Shown: positions 28,214 to 37,204, counted from the first letter of the stretch. The stretch is DNA of 64,000 bases from Streptomyces sp. NBC_00376 (GCF_036077095.1 NZ_CP107960.1:310001-374000); one strand, 5' to 3'. Notes: generated from the sequence alone by a model not told the origin. Program-made: numbers and translations.

Positions 28214-28706
28214 CGCCGGAGGGCCATGACAACTCGGAGCGTGGGACGCCGCTTCTGTGGGGGCATGCCTGCGGTTGAGCGGCGGCCGCCGACTCTCGCG
28301 GCGAGTTCGGTGAGATCAGGGATCCCCGAGAAGGTGGGTGAGACCCCTGCTCCGGCGTCGGCGTCGGCGTCGGCGTCGATGCATTCCGATTCCGATGAAC
28401 GGGGGCAGACCAAGCGCTCTCGGCCTGACCTGGCGGGAGATGAGTTGGTGATGCTCCAAGGCAGACCGCGGCCATCCGTTCGTTCGAACCGGGAGCACAC
28501 CGAAGGGTAAGTGCGCATTTTCCACACGCAATTGAAAGTGCAGGGAGACTGTGCTGTCCTGCAGGACGCGACTGCCCGGAGCGGCACGGACCGGCCCTAC
28601 CCTTCGGCAGCCCGAGCCCCGAACGACTCGAACTGATATGCCGTCACTGCGCTGCTGATGTGGGATCTGTTCCGTCGTCTGCGTGCGCGGAAAGGATGTC
28701 TGACTG
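28214..28706. other. Gap with a GGCGTC hexamer array
   Basis: No gene was found in these 490 bases. Four perfect copies of GGCGTC lie at 28354-28377. The right part presumably contains the promoter of the flavin oxidoreductase. Confidence 0.5.
28354..28377. repeat. Hexanucleotide array (GGCGTC)x4
   Basis: Four perfect head-to-tail copies in a non-coding stretch. Two other hexamer arrays occur in the window at 38911 and 52384. Confidence 0.85.
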
Positions 28707-29912
28707 ATGGCCACATCGGCGCCCCGTGATGTCCCCGATGTCCTCACCCCGGCGAAGCTCGGCCCGCTGACTCTGCGCAACCGCATTGTCAAAGCAGCAA
28801 CCTTCGAGGGTGCCACTCCGAAAGCGCTGGTCACCGACCAGCTGATCGAGTACCACCGCAGACCCGCAGCGGGCGGGGTGGGTATGACCACCGTCGCCTA
28901 TCTGGCAGTGGCCCCGGAGGGCCGAACCGAGCGTCACCAGATCTGGATGCGCCCCGAAGCCGGCCCCGGCCTGCGCCGCCTGACGGATGCCGTGCATGCC
29001 GAAGGCGCTGCGGTGTCGGCCCAGATCGGCCACGCCGGGCCGGTCGCCGACGCCGCTTCCAACCGCAGCCCGGCGCTCGGCCCCACCCGCCGGCTCAATC
29101 CCCTCAGCATGAGGACGACCAAGGCCGCCACCGAGGCCGACATCGCCCGGATCATCAGGGCGCACGGCGAGGCTGCGGAGATCGCCGTCGCTTCCGGCTT
29201 CGACACCGTGGAGATCCATCTCGGGCACAACTACTTCGCCAGCGCGTTCCTCAGCCCCAAGCTCAACCGGCGCCGGGACCGGTACGGCGGCAGCCTCGCC
29301 AACCGGGCGGCGGTCGCGCGCGGGGCCGCCCGCGCGGTGCGCGACGCGGTCGGCGACCGGATTGCCATCGTCGCCAAGCTGAACATGGACGACGGTGTCC
29401 CCGGCGGCATTTGGCTGGACGAGAGTCTGCAGCTCGCTCGGTGGCTCCAGGACGACGGCACGATCGACGCGCTGGAGCTCACCGCCGGCAGCTCCCTGCT
29501 CAATCCGATGTATCTTTTCCGCGGCAAAGCCCCGCTGCGCCAGTTCGCCGCCGCCTTCCCGCAGCCGCAGCGGCTCGGCGTGCAGGCCTTCGGCAGGCGC
29601 TTCCTGATCGAGTACCCCTATCAGGAGGCGTACCTGCTGGAGTCGGCCCGCCAATTCCGCGCAGCGCTGGACCTTCCGCTGATCCTGCTCGGCGGCATCG
29701 CCGACCTCGCCACCGCACGGCAGGCCATGTCCGAGGGCTTCGACTTCGTGGCCATGGGCCGTGCCCTGCTGCGCGAGCCCGACCTGGTCAACCGCTACAC
29801 GGCCGGAACGAGCAACACGTCTCTGTGCGTGCACTGCAACCGCTGCATGCCCACCATCTACAGCGGAACCCGCTGCGTGCTCGTGGACCCGGAACCGATT
29901 CCCCGGCGTTGA
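28707..29912 (+). CDS. NADH:flavin oxidoreductase, old yellow enzyme family
   Basis: The 401-residue TIM-barrel protein starts with LTPAKLGPLTLRNRIVKAAT and carries typical FMN and substrate residues (SAQIGHAG, EIHLGHNYFASAFLSPKLNR, RRDRYGGSLANR, and the phosphate-binding LLGGIADLATARQAMSEGFD and FVAMGRALLREPDLV). Near the C-terminus CVHCNRC, then a Cys ten residues on, resembles the 4Fe-4S ligands of 2,4-dienoyl-CoA reductases, yet the C-terminal FAD/NAD domain is absent. It may need a separate reductase. It is monocistronic. Confidence 0.9.
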   Translation: MATSAPRDVPDVLTPAKLGPLTLRNRIVKAATFEGATPKALVTDQLIEYHRRPAAGGVGMTTVAYLAVAPEGRTERHQIWMRPEAGPGLRRLTDAVHAEGAAVSAQIGHAGPVADAASNRSPALGPTRRLNPLSMRTTKAATEADIARIIRAHGEAAEIAVASGFDTVEIHLGHNYFASAFLSPKLNRRRDRYGGSLANRAAVARGAARAVRDAVGDRIAIVAKLNMDDGVPGGIWLDESLQLARWLQDDGTIDALELTAGSSLLNPMYLFRGKAPLRQFAAAFPQPQRLGVQAFGRRFLIEYPYQEAYLLESARQFRAALDLPLILLGGIADLATARQAMSEGFDFVAMGRALLREPDLVNRYTAGTSNTSLCVHCNRCMPTIYSGTRCVLVDPEPIPRR

Positions 29913-30325
29913 CCCGGCATCCCGCCCGGACTCCGCTACTCCCGAACCGGGCGGCGCAACCAGCGGACAACACGTCAACAGGTCCCGCAGGATCCGGGGG
30001 AACGGTTCCCGAGCCGATCCGGACGGGACACCGGCCGGCTCACGAAGGGCGCCGAGACCGCGTTCGCCGCTGCACGAGGACCCGTGCAGGCCCTCACCCG
30101 GCGCCGGCTCGTTGACGAGACTCGGCGGTCGACTCAGGCATGGAAACGGGGTGGACCACGCAGGTCTGGCGTTCCGCGGCTTCGATGTCGTCGTACTTCC
30201 CCACGAAGTCCTTCGCCGCGTCCGAGCCGAACTGGCGAGGTTCCTGCCGATGCTTGTTCACGCGCCGCAGAACACCGGCACTCAAGCTGTAGATCTTGAT
30301 CAGCCATCGTGAGACGCTGCCGTTC
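29913..30325. other. Gap with one doubtful minus-strand frame
   Basis: A minus-strand frame at 30094-30336 (including RVNKHRQEPRQFGSDAAKDF and VGKYDDIEAAE) has protein-like composition. It has no clear ribosome site and overlaps the start of the next gene. Nothing else was recognised. Confidence 0.35.
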
Positions 30326-30703
30326 GTGATTGCCAAGCTGCAGTGTGTGGTGTTGGACTGTGCTGATGTCGGTGAGCTGTCCCGGTTCTACCAGTCGCTT
30401 CTCGGCGGCGTGGTGAACCGGCCTGATCCACGGTGGTCGCTCGGCGAGGGCTGGGCAACGCTCCACACCGACGGTGGGTTCGTCCTGGCCTTCCAGCGCG
30501 CGGAAGACCATCGGCCGCCGCGCTGGCCCGACTCCGCTCATCCCCAGCAGTTCCATCTTGACCTGGCGGTCGAGGACCTGGACCGAGCCCAGGAGGATGT
30601 CCTCAATCGGGGTGGGACGTTGCTCGACGAGGGTGACGGAAAGCGAAGTTGGCGCATCTTCGCGGATCCGGCAGGACACCCGTTCTGTCTCGTCCGGGAC
30701 TGA
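30326..30703 (+). CDS. VOC (glyoxalase/dioxygenase) superfamily protein
   Basis: The 125-residue protein has the single-module VOC layout: KLQCVVLDCADVGELSRFYQ at the N-terminus, LLGGVVNR, and QQFHLDLAVEDLDRAQEDVL and RIFADPAGHPFCLV at the end. The conserved His in FHLDLAVEDL and the C-terminal DPAGHPFCL are typical. Metal ligands are incomplete, so a binding or non-metal role is possible. The upstream ATG at 30296 gives ten extra residues. GTG 30326 matches the usual start of the family. Confidence 0.85.
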   Translation: MIAKLQCVVLDCADVGELSRFYQSLLGGVVNRPDPRWSLGEGWATLHTDGGFVLAFQRAEDHRPPRWPDSAHPQQFHLDLAVEDLDRAQEDVLNRGGTLLDEGDGKRSWRIFADPAGHPFCLVRD

Positions 30704-30840
30704 CATCGGACGCCGACGCGGTGCGGCCATCGGTGAGCATCATCGTGAGTTGCGTGGACGGACGACGAGACGACAAACGCAGGCCGCGGCATGGATGGCC
30801 TGCCGGTAGCTACGGATCAAGTGTTCTATAAACTCCGCGG

Positions 30841-31638
30841 ATGGCCAGCAATCTTCTCCATCTGACCGTCCTGGGGTCAGCGACGCCGTACGCGAGCGTG
30901 GACAACCCGTGTTCCGGCTACCTGGTTTCCAGCGGCGGCACCCGGGTCTGGGTGGATGCGGGTAGCGGAACGCTGGCACAACTTCAGCGCCATGCCCGTC
31001 TCGACGAGCTGGACGCGATCTGGATCTCGCACCTTCATGCCGATCACAGCTCGGACCTGCTGACCGCCTACTACGCGGCGCTCTTCGCGGACATTCAACT
31101 CACCGCGCCGATTCCCCTGTACGGGCCGCCGGGCATCGCCGACCGGCTGGCCGGCTTCCTCACCAACACCGCGACGCGCAGCCCCGTCGAGTCCGCCTTC
31201 GCCGTCCATGAACTGTATGACGGCCACCGGGCGCAGATCGGCGCACTCACGCTGACCAGCCGGGCAGTGGAGCACGGCATCCCGGCCTTCGCCGTACGCA
31301 TCGACGCCAAGGACCGCTCACTGGTCTATTCCGGCGACACCGCGCCCTGCGCGAACCTTACACAACTTGCCTGCGGGTGCGATGTGTTGCTGTGCGAGGC
31401 CGAAAGCGCCCAGGTGCCAACCGACGGTGACCAGGTGCACCACACACCCGAGGACACCGGAAGCACGGCGAGCGGCGCCGGAGCCGGCCGGTTGATCGTC
31501 ACCCACGTCGGTCGTTTCCTCACCCCGCAGCAGGCGGTCGCCCGCGCCTCGGCCCGGTTCGCCGGTCCTGTCGACTACGCAGCGCCCGGCGCAAGTTTCT
31601 CCATCGGTACGGCAGGTGCTGCCGGGCCCAGAAACTGA
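30841..31638 (+). CDS. MBL-fold metallo-hydrolase
   Basis: The 265-residue protein has the metallo-beta-lactamase motif HLHADHSSDL at about residue 62, the second ligand in RAVEHGIPAFA, a metal-bridging Asp in LVYSGDTAPC, and the last His in IVTHVGRF. It resembles RNase Z-like hydrolases of small substrates found in actinobacteria. ATG 30841 gives the usual LTVLGSATPYASVDNPCSGY opening. The substrate is unknown. Confidence 0.88.
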   Translation: MASNLLHLTVLGSATPYASVDNPCSGYLVSSGGTRVWVDAGSGTLAQLQRHARLDELDAIWISHLHADHSSDLLTAYYAALFADIQLTAPIPLYGPPGIADRLAGFLTNTATRSPVESAFAVHELYDGHRAQIGALTLTSRAVEHGIPAFAVRIDAKDRSLVYSGDTAPCANLTQLACGCDVLLCEAESAQVPTDGDQVHHTPEDTGSTASGAGAGRLIVTHVGRFLTPQQAVARASARFAGPVDYAAPGASFSIGTAGAAGPRN

Positions 31639-31754
31639 GGGATCCGGCAGGACTGGCCACCCTCACCGGCCAGGAGTCCGTACGAGGGCGCACGACGGTG
31701 CGACGCCCCCTCGTCGGGCGCCGTCGTCGAGAAGCCGAGACCGCTGAGGTGGCG

Positions 31755-31964
31755 ACGTACACCCACTCGTTTGCGACTGTACGCAAGGGCACCAGGCCCG
31801 CTTCCCTGCCCTCCGCCGCATCGGGCTGGGTGCTCGTCAGAACGCCCGGCTTCCCATCGGTCCACTGATGGCAACAAGCCGTCCGGAGCGTTCAGGGCGG
31901 TGAGTTCGGTCTCCGACAGGCGCAGAGCGCCGGCGGCTATGTTCTGGGCGAGGTGGTCGGGGGA
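31755..31964 (-). pseudogene. Aldo/keto reductase C-terminal fragment next to IS3
   Basis: The minus strand reads SPDHLAQNIAAGALRLSETE and LTALNAPDGLLP, the typical C-terminal helices of aldo/keto reductases. It begins exactly at the left end of an IS3 element. The catalytic Asp/Tyr/Lys/His part is not on the other side of the element, so the gene was truncated by insertion plus deletion. Confidence 0.6.
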
Positions 31965-32036
31965 CCTTGACCCCGGATTTTGGACACCGGAGAGACTTGG
32001 ATCTTGATGGTCCAGGAGAACGGAGTCCCTGTGGGG

Positions 32037-32342
32037 ATGAAGCACTATCCCGCCGATTTCAAGGCGGACGCGGTCACGTTGTACCGGTCGAGGCCGGGAG
32101 CGACAATCAAGTCGGTCGCCGCTGATCTCGGGGTGAACACCGAGACGCTGAGGAACTGGATCCGAGCCGCGGACGGGCGCCGGCCCGGCGCTCACTCCGC
32201 ACCGCCGACCGCTGCCCGAACCGAAGGCAACGACGTTCAGGCGGAGCTGACCGCAGCACGCAAGAGGATCCGCGAACTCGAGGAAGAACGCGACATCCTC
32301 CGTAAGGCGGCCCGGTATTTCGCGACGGAGACGCGCTGGTGA
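32037..32342 (+). CDS. IS3-family transposase OrfA
   Basis: The 101-residue protein has the helix-turn-helix (FKADAVTLYRSRPGATIKSV, GVNTETLRNWIRAADG) and the C-terminal leucine-zipper-like ELTAARKRIRELEEERDILR segment of IS3 OrfA proteins. ATG 32037 was chosen because the family starts MKHYPADFK. Its stop overlaps the GTG of OrfB. Confidence 0.9.
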   Translation: MKHYPADFKADAVTLYRSRPGATIKSVAADLGVNTETLRNWIRAADGRRPGAHSAPPTAARTEGNDVQAELTAARKRIRELEEERDILRKAARYFATETRW

Positions 32343-33241
32343 ACCGCTACCAGTTCGTTGAGGATCACCAGCGCCGTCACGGCGTGAAGCGGCTCTGCGA
32401 CATCCTCGGCCTGGCCCGCTCGAGCTTCTACTACTGGCGCCGCACCGCAGCCGCAAGAGCGGCCCGGCAGGCCGTCGAGGCCGGGCTCGCGGCCCGAATA
32501 CGCAAGGTCCACCAGGACTCCAACGGGACCTACGGAGTTCCGAGGATCACCGCCGAGCTCCGTGACGGGGACGGCCCGGCTATCAACCACAAACGCGTCG
32601 CGAGGATCATGCGGACCATCGGGCTCGAGGGAGTCCGGTTGCGCCGCCGGCACCGCACCACCGTCGCGGACCAGGCCGCGGCGAAGGCGCCAGATCTGAT
32701 CGGGCGTGACTTCACCGCGGCTGTGGTGAACACGAAGTACGTCGGGGACATCACATACCTGCCGGTCAGCGGCGCGAAGCCGCTCTACCTCGCAACCGTC
32801 ATCGACCTCGCCTCACGCCGGCTGGCCGGGTGGGCGATCGCCGACCACATGCGGACCGAGCTCGTCACCGACGCCCTGGCGGCCGCCGAGCGGACCCGCG
32901 GGAGCCTGGCAGGAGCGATCATGCACACCGACCACGGCTCGCAATATACGAGTAGGGCCTTCGCCGAGATCTGCAGGTCAGCAGGGGTCCAGCAGAGTAT
33001 GGGCGCGATCGGGTCCAGCGCGGACAACGCCGCCGCGGAAAGCTTCAACGCAGCCTTCAAGAGAGAAACACTCAAAGGCCGAAAGGCCTGGCCGAGCGAG
33101 CGCGAGGCCAGGCTCGACGCCTTCCGCCGGCTGACCCGATACAACACCCGACGCAGGCACTCCCGCCTCGGCCAAAGATCCCCGATCGCCTACGAGAACG
33201 GCCTCCAACCCGCAGCAACTACCCTGGCCCAAGCCGCATAG
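32339..33241 (+). CDS. IS3-family transposase OrfB
   Basis: The 300-residue protein has the HTH_21 segment (HQDSNGTYGVPRITAELRDG) and a complete rve catalytic core with three acidic residues: VGDITYLPVSG, MHTDHGSQYTS and NAAAESFNAAFKRE. GTG 32339 overlaps the end of OrfA by four bases. Coupled translation or a -1 frameshift fusion are both possible. Confidence 0.92.
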   Translation: MNRYQFVEDHQRRHGVKRLCDILGLARSSFYYWRRTAAARAARQAVEAGLAARIRKVHQDSNGTYGVPRITAELRDGDGPAINHKRVARIMRTIGLEGVRLRRRHRTTVADQAAAKAPDLIGRDFTAAVVNTKYVGDITYLPVSGAKPLYLATVIDLASRRLAGWAIADHMRTELVTDALAAAERTRGSLAGAIMHTDHGSQYTSRAFAEICRSAGVQQSMGAIGSSADNAAAESFNAAFKRETLKGRKAWPSEREARLDAFRRLTRYNTRRRHSRLGQRSPIAYENGLQPAATTLAQAA

Positions 33242-33356
33242 ACGTGTTCACAATCCGGGGTCAAGGCCCGTGGTGGGAGTTCGGGTGTTTGGAAACCTCT
33301 GAACAAGGTGCTTGCATGGCGCCTGCCGCGGCGATGTGGACGTTGGCTGGTACGTG

Positions 33357-33878
33357 TCAGCTTGGCTGTCCGGTGAGCTGCTTGATCAGGAACCGGGCGG
33401 GGTCGGCAACCTCGTGGCGCACTCCGTCGTCGTCGAGGTAGTGATAGCGGTCGAGGTATCGGCAGCCGGTTTCCTGGTAGCCGAGTCGGAGGTAGAGCGA
33501 GGCTGCACGGTGGTTCTGATCGTCTACGCCCAATCCGATCTGCTGGTAGCCGTCGCGCCGGGCCCGGGATTCCGCGGCACGGACGATGGCGGTCCCGATG
33601 CCCTGTGATCTCCGATGCGGTGGCCAGACTCCAAGACCGTTCAACTCCGGGCATTCCGGGAAGCGTTCATGGACCTCGGCTGCCTTGCACCCGCGCCACA
33701 GAATCTGTGCCGTCCCGACGGGGGTTCCGTCGGACCAGGCGACCAGGAAGGTGCTGAGACCCTGCTGCTGCGTTTCGAATCGCGTCGCATGACGGCATGT
33801 CTGTCCGGGTGAGGGCATGTGCCTCTCCAGGGTTTCAAGGTCGCGGTCCTGACATTGTCGGATGTCCACCTGAGTCAC
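33357..33878 (-). CDS. GNAT-family N-acetyltransferase
   Basis: The 173-residue protein (start GTG 33878) shows the acetyl-CoA pyrophosphate loop RRSQGIGTAIVRAAE, preceded by LNGLGVWPPHRRSQ and followed by GLGVDDQNHRAASLYLRLGY. The substrate is unknown. It stands between the IS3 element and a MocR fragment. Confidence 0.88.
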   Translation of the reverse strand: MTQVDIRQCQDRDLETLERHMPSPGQTCRHATRFETQQQGLSTFLVAWSDGTPVGTAQILWRGCKAAEVHERFPECPELNGLGVWPPHRRSQGIGTAIVRAAESRARRDGYQQIGLGVDDQNHRAASLYLRLGYQETGCRYLDRYHYLDDDGVRHEVADPARFLIKQLTGQPS

Positions 33879-34109
33879 TTCCGTATCGGTCGGCGTCTGG
33901 TCTCGGCAGCGTACGCACCCCAGTCCCCGGCTCGGGCCCCGGCCCACTGCCACGGCCTGGCGCCCTGCGCGTCGAACGGCCTGGTCCTCGCGCCTGGGCG
34001 AGATCGCCACCGGATCGGATCCACGGGCTCTCGACCCGCACCAACCTCGCGGTACATCGAGTTGAGAGGCTGTCGGGCGACTACGTCGTCCATCTCGGCG
34101 CCACGGACC

Positions 34110-34308
34110 CCGCTCCAGGATGAGGGCGACTGCGGCGATTGCCCATCGTTTCCAGCTCGGCGTACACCCTGGTCGCGGTCACCACGGCGATGCCCTCACG
34201 GGCGGCGAGCCCGCGGTGTGTCGGCAGCCGTGCGCCGGCGGCGAGCCGCCCGGTCCGGATGTCGGCGGCGAACGCGTCGACCAGTGTTTTGTGCCGCGAA
34301 GCTGCCAT
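34110..34308 (-). pseudogene. GntR/MocR-type regulator, N-terminal fragment
   Basis: ATG 34308 starts AASRHKTLVDAFAADIRTGR, followed by RLPTHRGLAAREGIAVVTAT and RVYAELETMG, the complete GntR winged helix of MocR-type regulators. After ELETMG the expected GEQGRGTFV sequence and the aminotransferase domain are missing. It is divergent from the DJ-1/PfpI gene, so it may once have regulated it. The DNA-binding domain alone might still be made. Confidence 0.75.
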
Positions 34309-34335
34309 GCACCGGATTGTATGCATGACAATTCT

Positions 34336-34365
34336 TTGACTGTCCTGTTCGCGGCTCCTTACCGT
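34336..34365 (+). promoter_or_regulatory. Candidate promoter of the DJ-1/PfpI gene
   Basis: TTGACT at 34336-34341 and TACCGT at 34360-34365 are spaced 18 bp apart and lie 32 bases before the GTG. The -10 element is weak. An imperfect TTGTATGCAT/GACAA repeat just upstream may be the operator of the adjacent regulator. Confidence 0.4.
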
Positions 34366-34396
34366 CAAGACCCGCCCACCCGGAAGGACAGCCGCC

Positions 34397-35020
34397 GTGC
34401 ACATCGCCATCCTCACCTTCGAGGGCTACAACGAGCTCGACTCCCTGATCGCGCTCGGTGTGCTCAACCGCATCAAGACCGACGACTGGCGCGTCACCAT
34501 CGCCACCCCCAGTCCCAAGGCGACGTCGATGAACGGGGTGGTCATCGAGCAGATGTCCACTCTTGAGGAGGCGTGCGCCGCTGACGCCGTGATCGTCGGC
34601 AGTGGCATCGCCACCCGCGAGGTCGTCGAAGACCCGGCGATCATGAACATCCTGCGGGGTCTGGACCCCTCGCGCCAGCTCATCGCGGCGCAGTGCTCCG
34701 GCGCACTCGTGCTGGCCAGGCTCGGCCTGCTCGACGACATCCCCGCCTGCACCGACCTGATCACCAAGCCCTGGGTCATCGCTGCCGGCGTCGAGGTACT
34801 CAACCAGCCCTTCTACGCCAAGGACAACATCGCCACCGCCGGCGGCTGCCTGGCCTCGCACTACCTCGCCGCCTGGATCATCGCCCGTCTCGAGGGCAAG
34901 GAGGCCGCCGACGGTGCACTGCACTATGTCGCCCCGGTCGGCGAGAAGAAGGAATACATGGAGCGCGCCTGGCGCAACATCACCCCGTACCTGCCCGCTC
35001 CCGCACCGGTGCTCGTCTGA
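34397..35020 (+). CDS. DJ-1/PfpI family protein
   Basis: The 207-residue protein has a flavodoxin-like class I glutamine-amidotransferase fold: HIAILTFEGYNELDSLIALG at the start with the conserved Glu in FEGYNELD, and the nucleophile elbow AAQCSGALVLARLGLL containing the reactive Cys at about residue 101. The His usually found later may be in LASHYLAAW. Members include isonitrile hydratases, glyoxalases and chaperones. The substrate cannot be assigned. It starts at GTG 34397. Confidence 0.88.
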   Translation: MHIAILTFEGYNELDSLIALGVLNRIKTDDWRVTIATPSPKATSMNGVVIEQMSTLEEACAADAVIVGSGIATREVVEDPAIMNILRGLDPSRQLIAAQCSGALVLARLGLLDDIPACTDLITKPWVIAAGVEVLNQPFYAKDNIATAGGCLASHYLAAWIIARLEGKEAADGALHYVAPVGEKKEYMERAWRNITPYLPAPAPVLV

Positions 35021-35196
35021 ACACCGGTCGCGAGCGGCGTCCGGCCGGAAAGCTCTCTCGGCAGCCTGGCCGGTCGTTCGCGGCCCGGCACCTGGCGGAG
35101 CCTTGGACAGGAAGATCTCGAAGCAATGAACGACGCGGGGAATGGCGCGGCGTACGGCGCTGCGCACAACCGGCGCCGAGCGACCACCGGCCGGGC

Positions 35197-35645
35197 ATGT
35201 ATCGCGACGAGGCAACGGCTGCGATCGCCTCCAGCAGACTGGCCAAGGGCTTCACGTGGCAGCAGCCGGCTGACGCGATCGACCGGCCGCTGGTGTGGAC
35301 CACCGCAACATTGCTCGGGCAACATCCACTCCCACCGGACAGCCCACGCCGGGTCGCCGAGCTGCTCGACCTGCCTGCGGAAGCTGTGCCGATGCTCGCC
35401 CGCCGTTCTGTAGCGCGGCGGACTTCCCAGCGCGGTACCGACCGATCCGACGATCTACCGCTTCTATGAGGCGCTGCAGGTCTATGGCCCGGCCTTGAAA
35501 GAGCTGATCCACGAACAGTTCGGCGACGGGATCACGAGCGCGATCAAATTCAAGCCGGAGATCGGGCGCACGACCCACGACGGGGCCGAGCAAGTCGTCA
35601 TCACCCTCGACGGGAAGTTTCTGCCCTACAACTGGCCCAGTGACC
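35197..35645 (+). pseudogene. cynS: Cyanase (cyanate hydratase) with frameshift
   Basis: From ATG 35197 the N-terminal DNA-binding-like fold of cyanase is clear: TAAIASSRLAKGFTWQQPAD, AIDRPLVWTTATLLGQHPLP, RRVAELLDLPAEAVPMLA. Near 35415 the frame breaks. The catalytic C-terminal domain follows in another frame ([54 protein letters not shown]), holding the conserved Arg, Glu and Ser of the active site. The native stop after PYNW is lost. Cyanase turns cyanate and bicarbonate into ammonia and CO2. Confidence 0.85.
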
Positions 35646-35757
35646 GAGGCCTTCCAGCGCGGTCAGCGTTTGGGGGACAGGAGCATGACCAATACGTGGA
35701 AGGCTCCCGCGCCGTTGAGGGAGGTGTTCGAAACCTCAACCCAACAGCGGTGAAGCC

Positions 35758-36231
35758 TTGTTGGGACGGAATCCTGCTGCGCTCGACCTGCCGCACGCCT
35801 TGGTCGAGTGGATCACCATGCTCATCGCCACCCACGAGGGTGACCAGCGGTGCAAGCTCCCGCCGCACCAGCGTGCCCTGGACACTCTGGTGTAGCTGCG
35901 CAAGCACGAGCCCCTCGCGCAGATCGCTGCCGGGTTCGGGATCTCGGTCGGGACCGCGCACACCCCTTCGTACTGCTCGACGCTACCCCTGTCCGATCGC
36001 ACCTGCATCGGGGCCAGCGCGTGGGTGACCACACCCGCCAGACGGCCCGCAGGAGGTGAACTGACCCTCACCCAACAGACAGTCAGCCAGGCGCTGTCGA
36101 GGGCGCGAGCCCCGGTCGAGGATGGCATCGCCCGTCTCAAGTCCTGGCGGATCTTCCGCAAGGCGCGGTGCAGCCCAAATCGAATGACGTCAATCGCCGC
36201 AGCGGTCCTCACTCCGGAGCGGCAACGCTGA
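35758..36231 (+). pseudogene. IS5-family transposase relic
   Basis: Pieces include [20 protein letters not shown], an in-frame [23 protein letters not shown], then in another frame [20 protein letters not shown], and finally GIARLKSWRIFRKARCSPNR with TSIAAAVLTPERQR. These are the N-terminal, catalytic Asp and C-terminal blocks of IS5-type DDE transposases with large deletions between. Confidence 0.75.
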
Positions 36232-36249
36232 AAGACTTCAGTGACTGTC

Positions 36250-36420
36250 CAGGCATCGGATCGGTGATACCTCGCAACCGCCGCAAGGCCCAGGAAATAC
36301 CCGCTTGGAGCAAACGGACATCAACGCCCACAAGCAGGTCCGAGCACGCGTCGAGCACGTCTTTGCCCACGTGGAAGGTCATTTGCGGGACAGCTCTCAG
36401 GTCCGTTCGCCACCACGTGG
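36250..36420 (+). pseudogene. IS5/ISL2-like transposase relic, C-terminal part
   Basis: GIGSVIPRNRRKAQEIPAW is followed, one frame over, by DINAHKQVRARVEHVFAHVE and HLRD. This is the RRxxG...ARVEHxFAxMK...LRD block containing the catalytic Glu of ISL2-type transposases. The rest is missing. Confidence 0.7.
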
Positions 36421-36436
36421 TGGCCGCCGCCAGCAG

Positions 36437-37204
36437 CTACCGTGAAGGGCCTGGGACCGGGCCGGAGAGGCCCAGGCGATCACATGCTGCTGCCACAAAT
36501 GCGGTGGCTGCGGATGTCGCCGGTCCCGTATGTCCGTCGCGTTGGTGAGCGAGGGCCGCCGCGACGACCGCGTTGTCACCATGACGGGCCAAATACCAAC
36601 GGCCGCCGTCGAGCTTGGAACACAGCTGCCCGTCATCGGCGAAGCGCAGCGCACGACAGGCGTTGAGCACCGCATACGTTGCAGTCGCGTGATCCAGCGC
36701 CCATCGCAGCTCACTGACCATCGCGGCGCCTACCCTGTCGGCGGGAACCGGGCCGAAGACCGCGGAGGCCGGTGGACCGCAGACGGCGAGCGCGTGCTCA
36801 CGGCACACGACGCTGTGCAGGACCAGGTCCGTATCACCGGTATGGTCTGCCCCGGGGATCACGACGGTCTCGGTCGCTGTGGTGCGGATGTGAACCTCGA
36901 ACGGACAGGAACCGAGGCTGGCCGCGGTCGCCTCGGTGATGACGCTCATCTCCAGCCCCGTACCGGGACACCGCGCCGTGACTTCTACCACCGCCTCGCC
37001 CATGGCCTGCTGGTCGGCCTTGGTGCCCGGATCGGCGATAACCGCCAGCACGTCCACATCGCTGCGGGCGGCATGGAACCCCCCGAGCACAGCCGAGCCA
37101 TGCAAGTAGACGCCGACCAGGTCGGGGCGGACTCCGGCGAGGGCGGCCGAGACCTCAGCAACGTAGCGAACGACATCGCAGGGCACAAACGCATCGGTAG
37201 CCAC
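36437..37204 (-). CDS. ANT(3'')-like aminoglycoside nucleotidyltransferase family protein
   Basis: The 255-residue protein has the nucleotidyltransferase motif VGVYLHGSAVLGGFHAARSD followed by VDVLAVI (GS...D-x-D metal site). The C-terminal four-helix region includes LNACRALRFADDGQLCSKLD and GRWYLARHGD, as in AadA-type enzymes with a DUF4111 domain. GTG 37204 starts ATDAFVPCDVVRYVAEVSAA. Characterised relatives adenylate streptomycin and spectinomycin, but many Streptomyces homologues have no tested activity. Confidence 0.85.
   Translation of the reverse strand: MATDAFVPCDVVRYVAEVSAALAGVRPDLVGVYLHGSAVLGGFHAARSDVDVLAVIADPGTKADQQAMGEAVVEVTARCPGTGLEMSVITEATAASLGSCPFEVHIRTTATETVVIPGADHTGDTDLVLHSVVCREHALAVCGPPASAVFGPVPADRVGAAMVSELRWALDHATATYAVLNACRALRFADDGQLCSKLDGGRWYLARHGDNAVVAAALAHQRDGHTGPATSAATAFVAAACDRLGLSGPVPGPSR

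Larger units (their letters stand above)
31965..33266. mobile_element. IS3-family insertion sequence
   Basis: The 1.3-kb element has 15-bp terminal inverted repeats, CCTTGACCCCGGATT at 31965-31979 and its complement at 33252-33266. It holds two overlapping genes. No target-site duplication is visible in the flanks, suggesting rearrangement after insertion. Confidence 0.85.
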
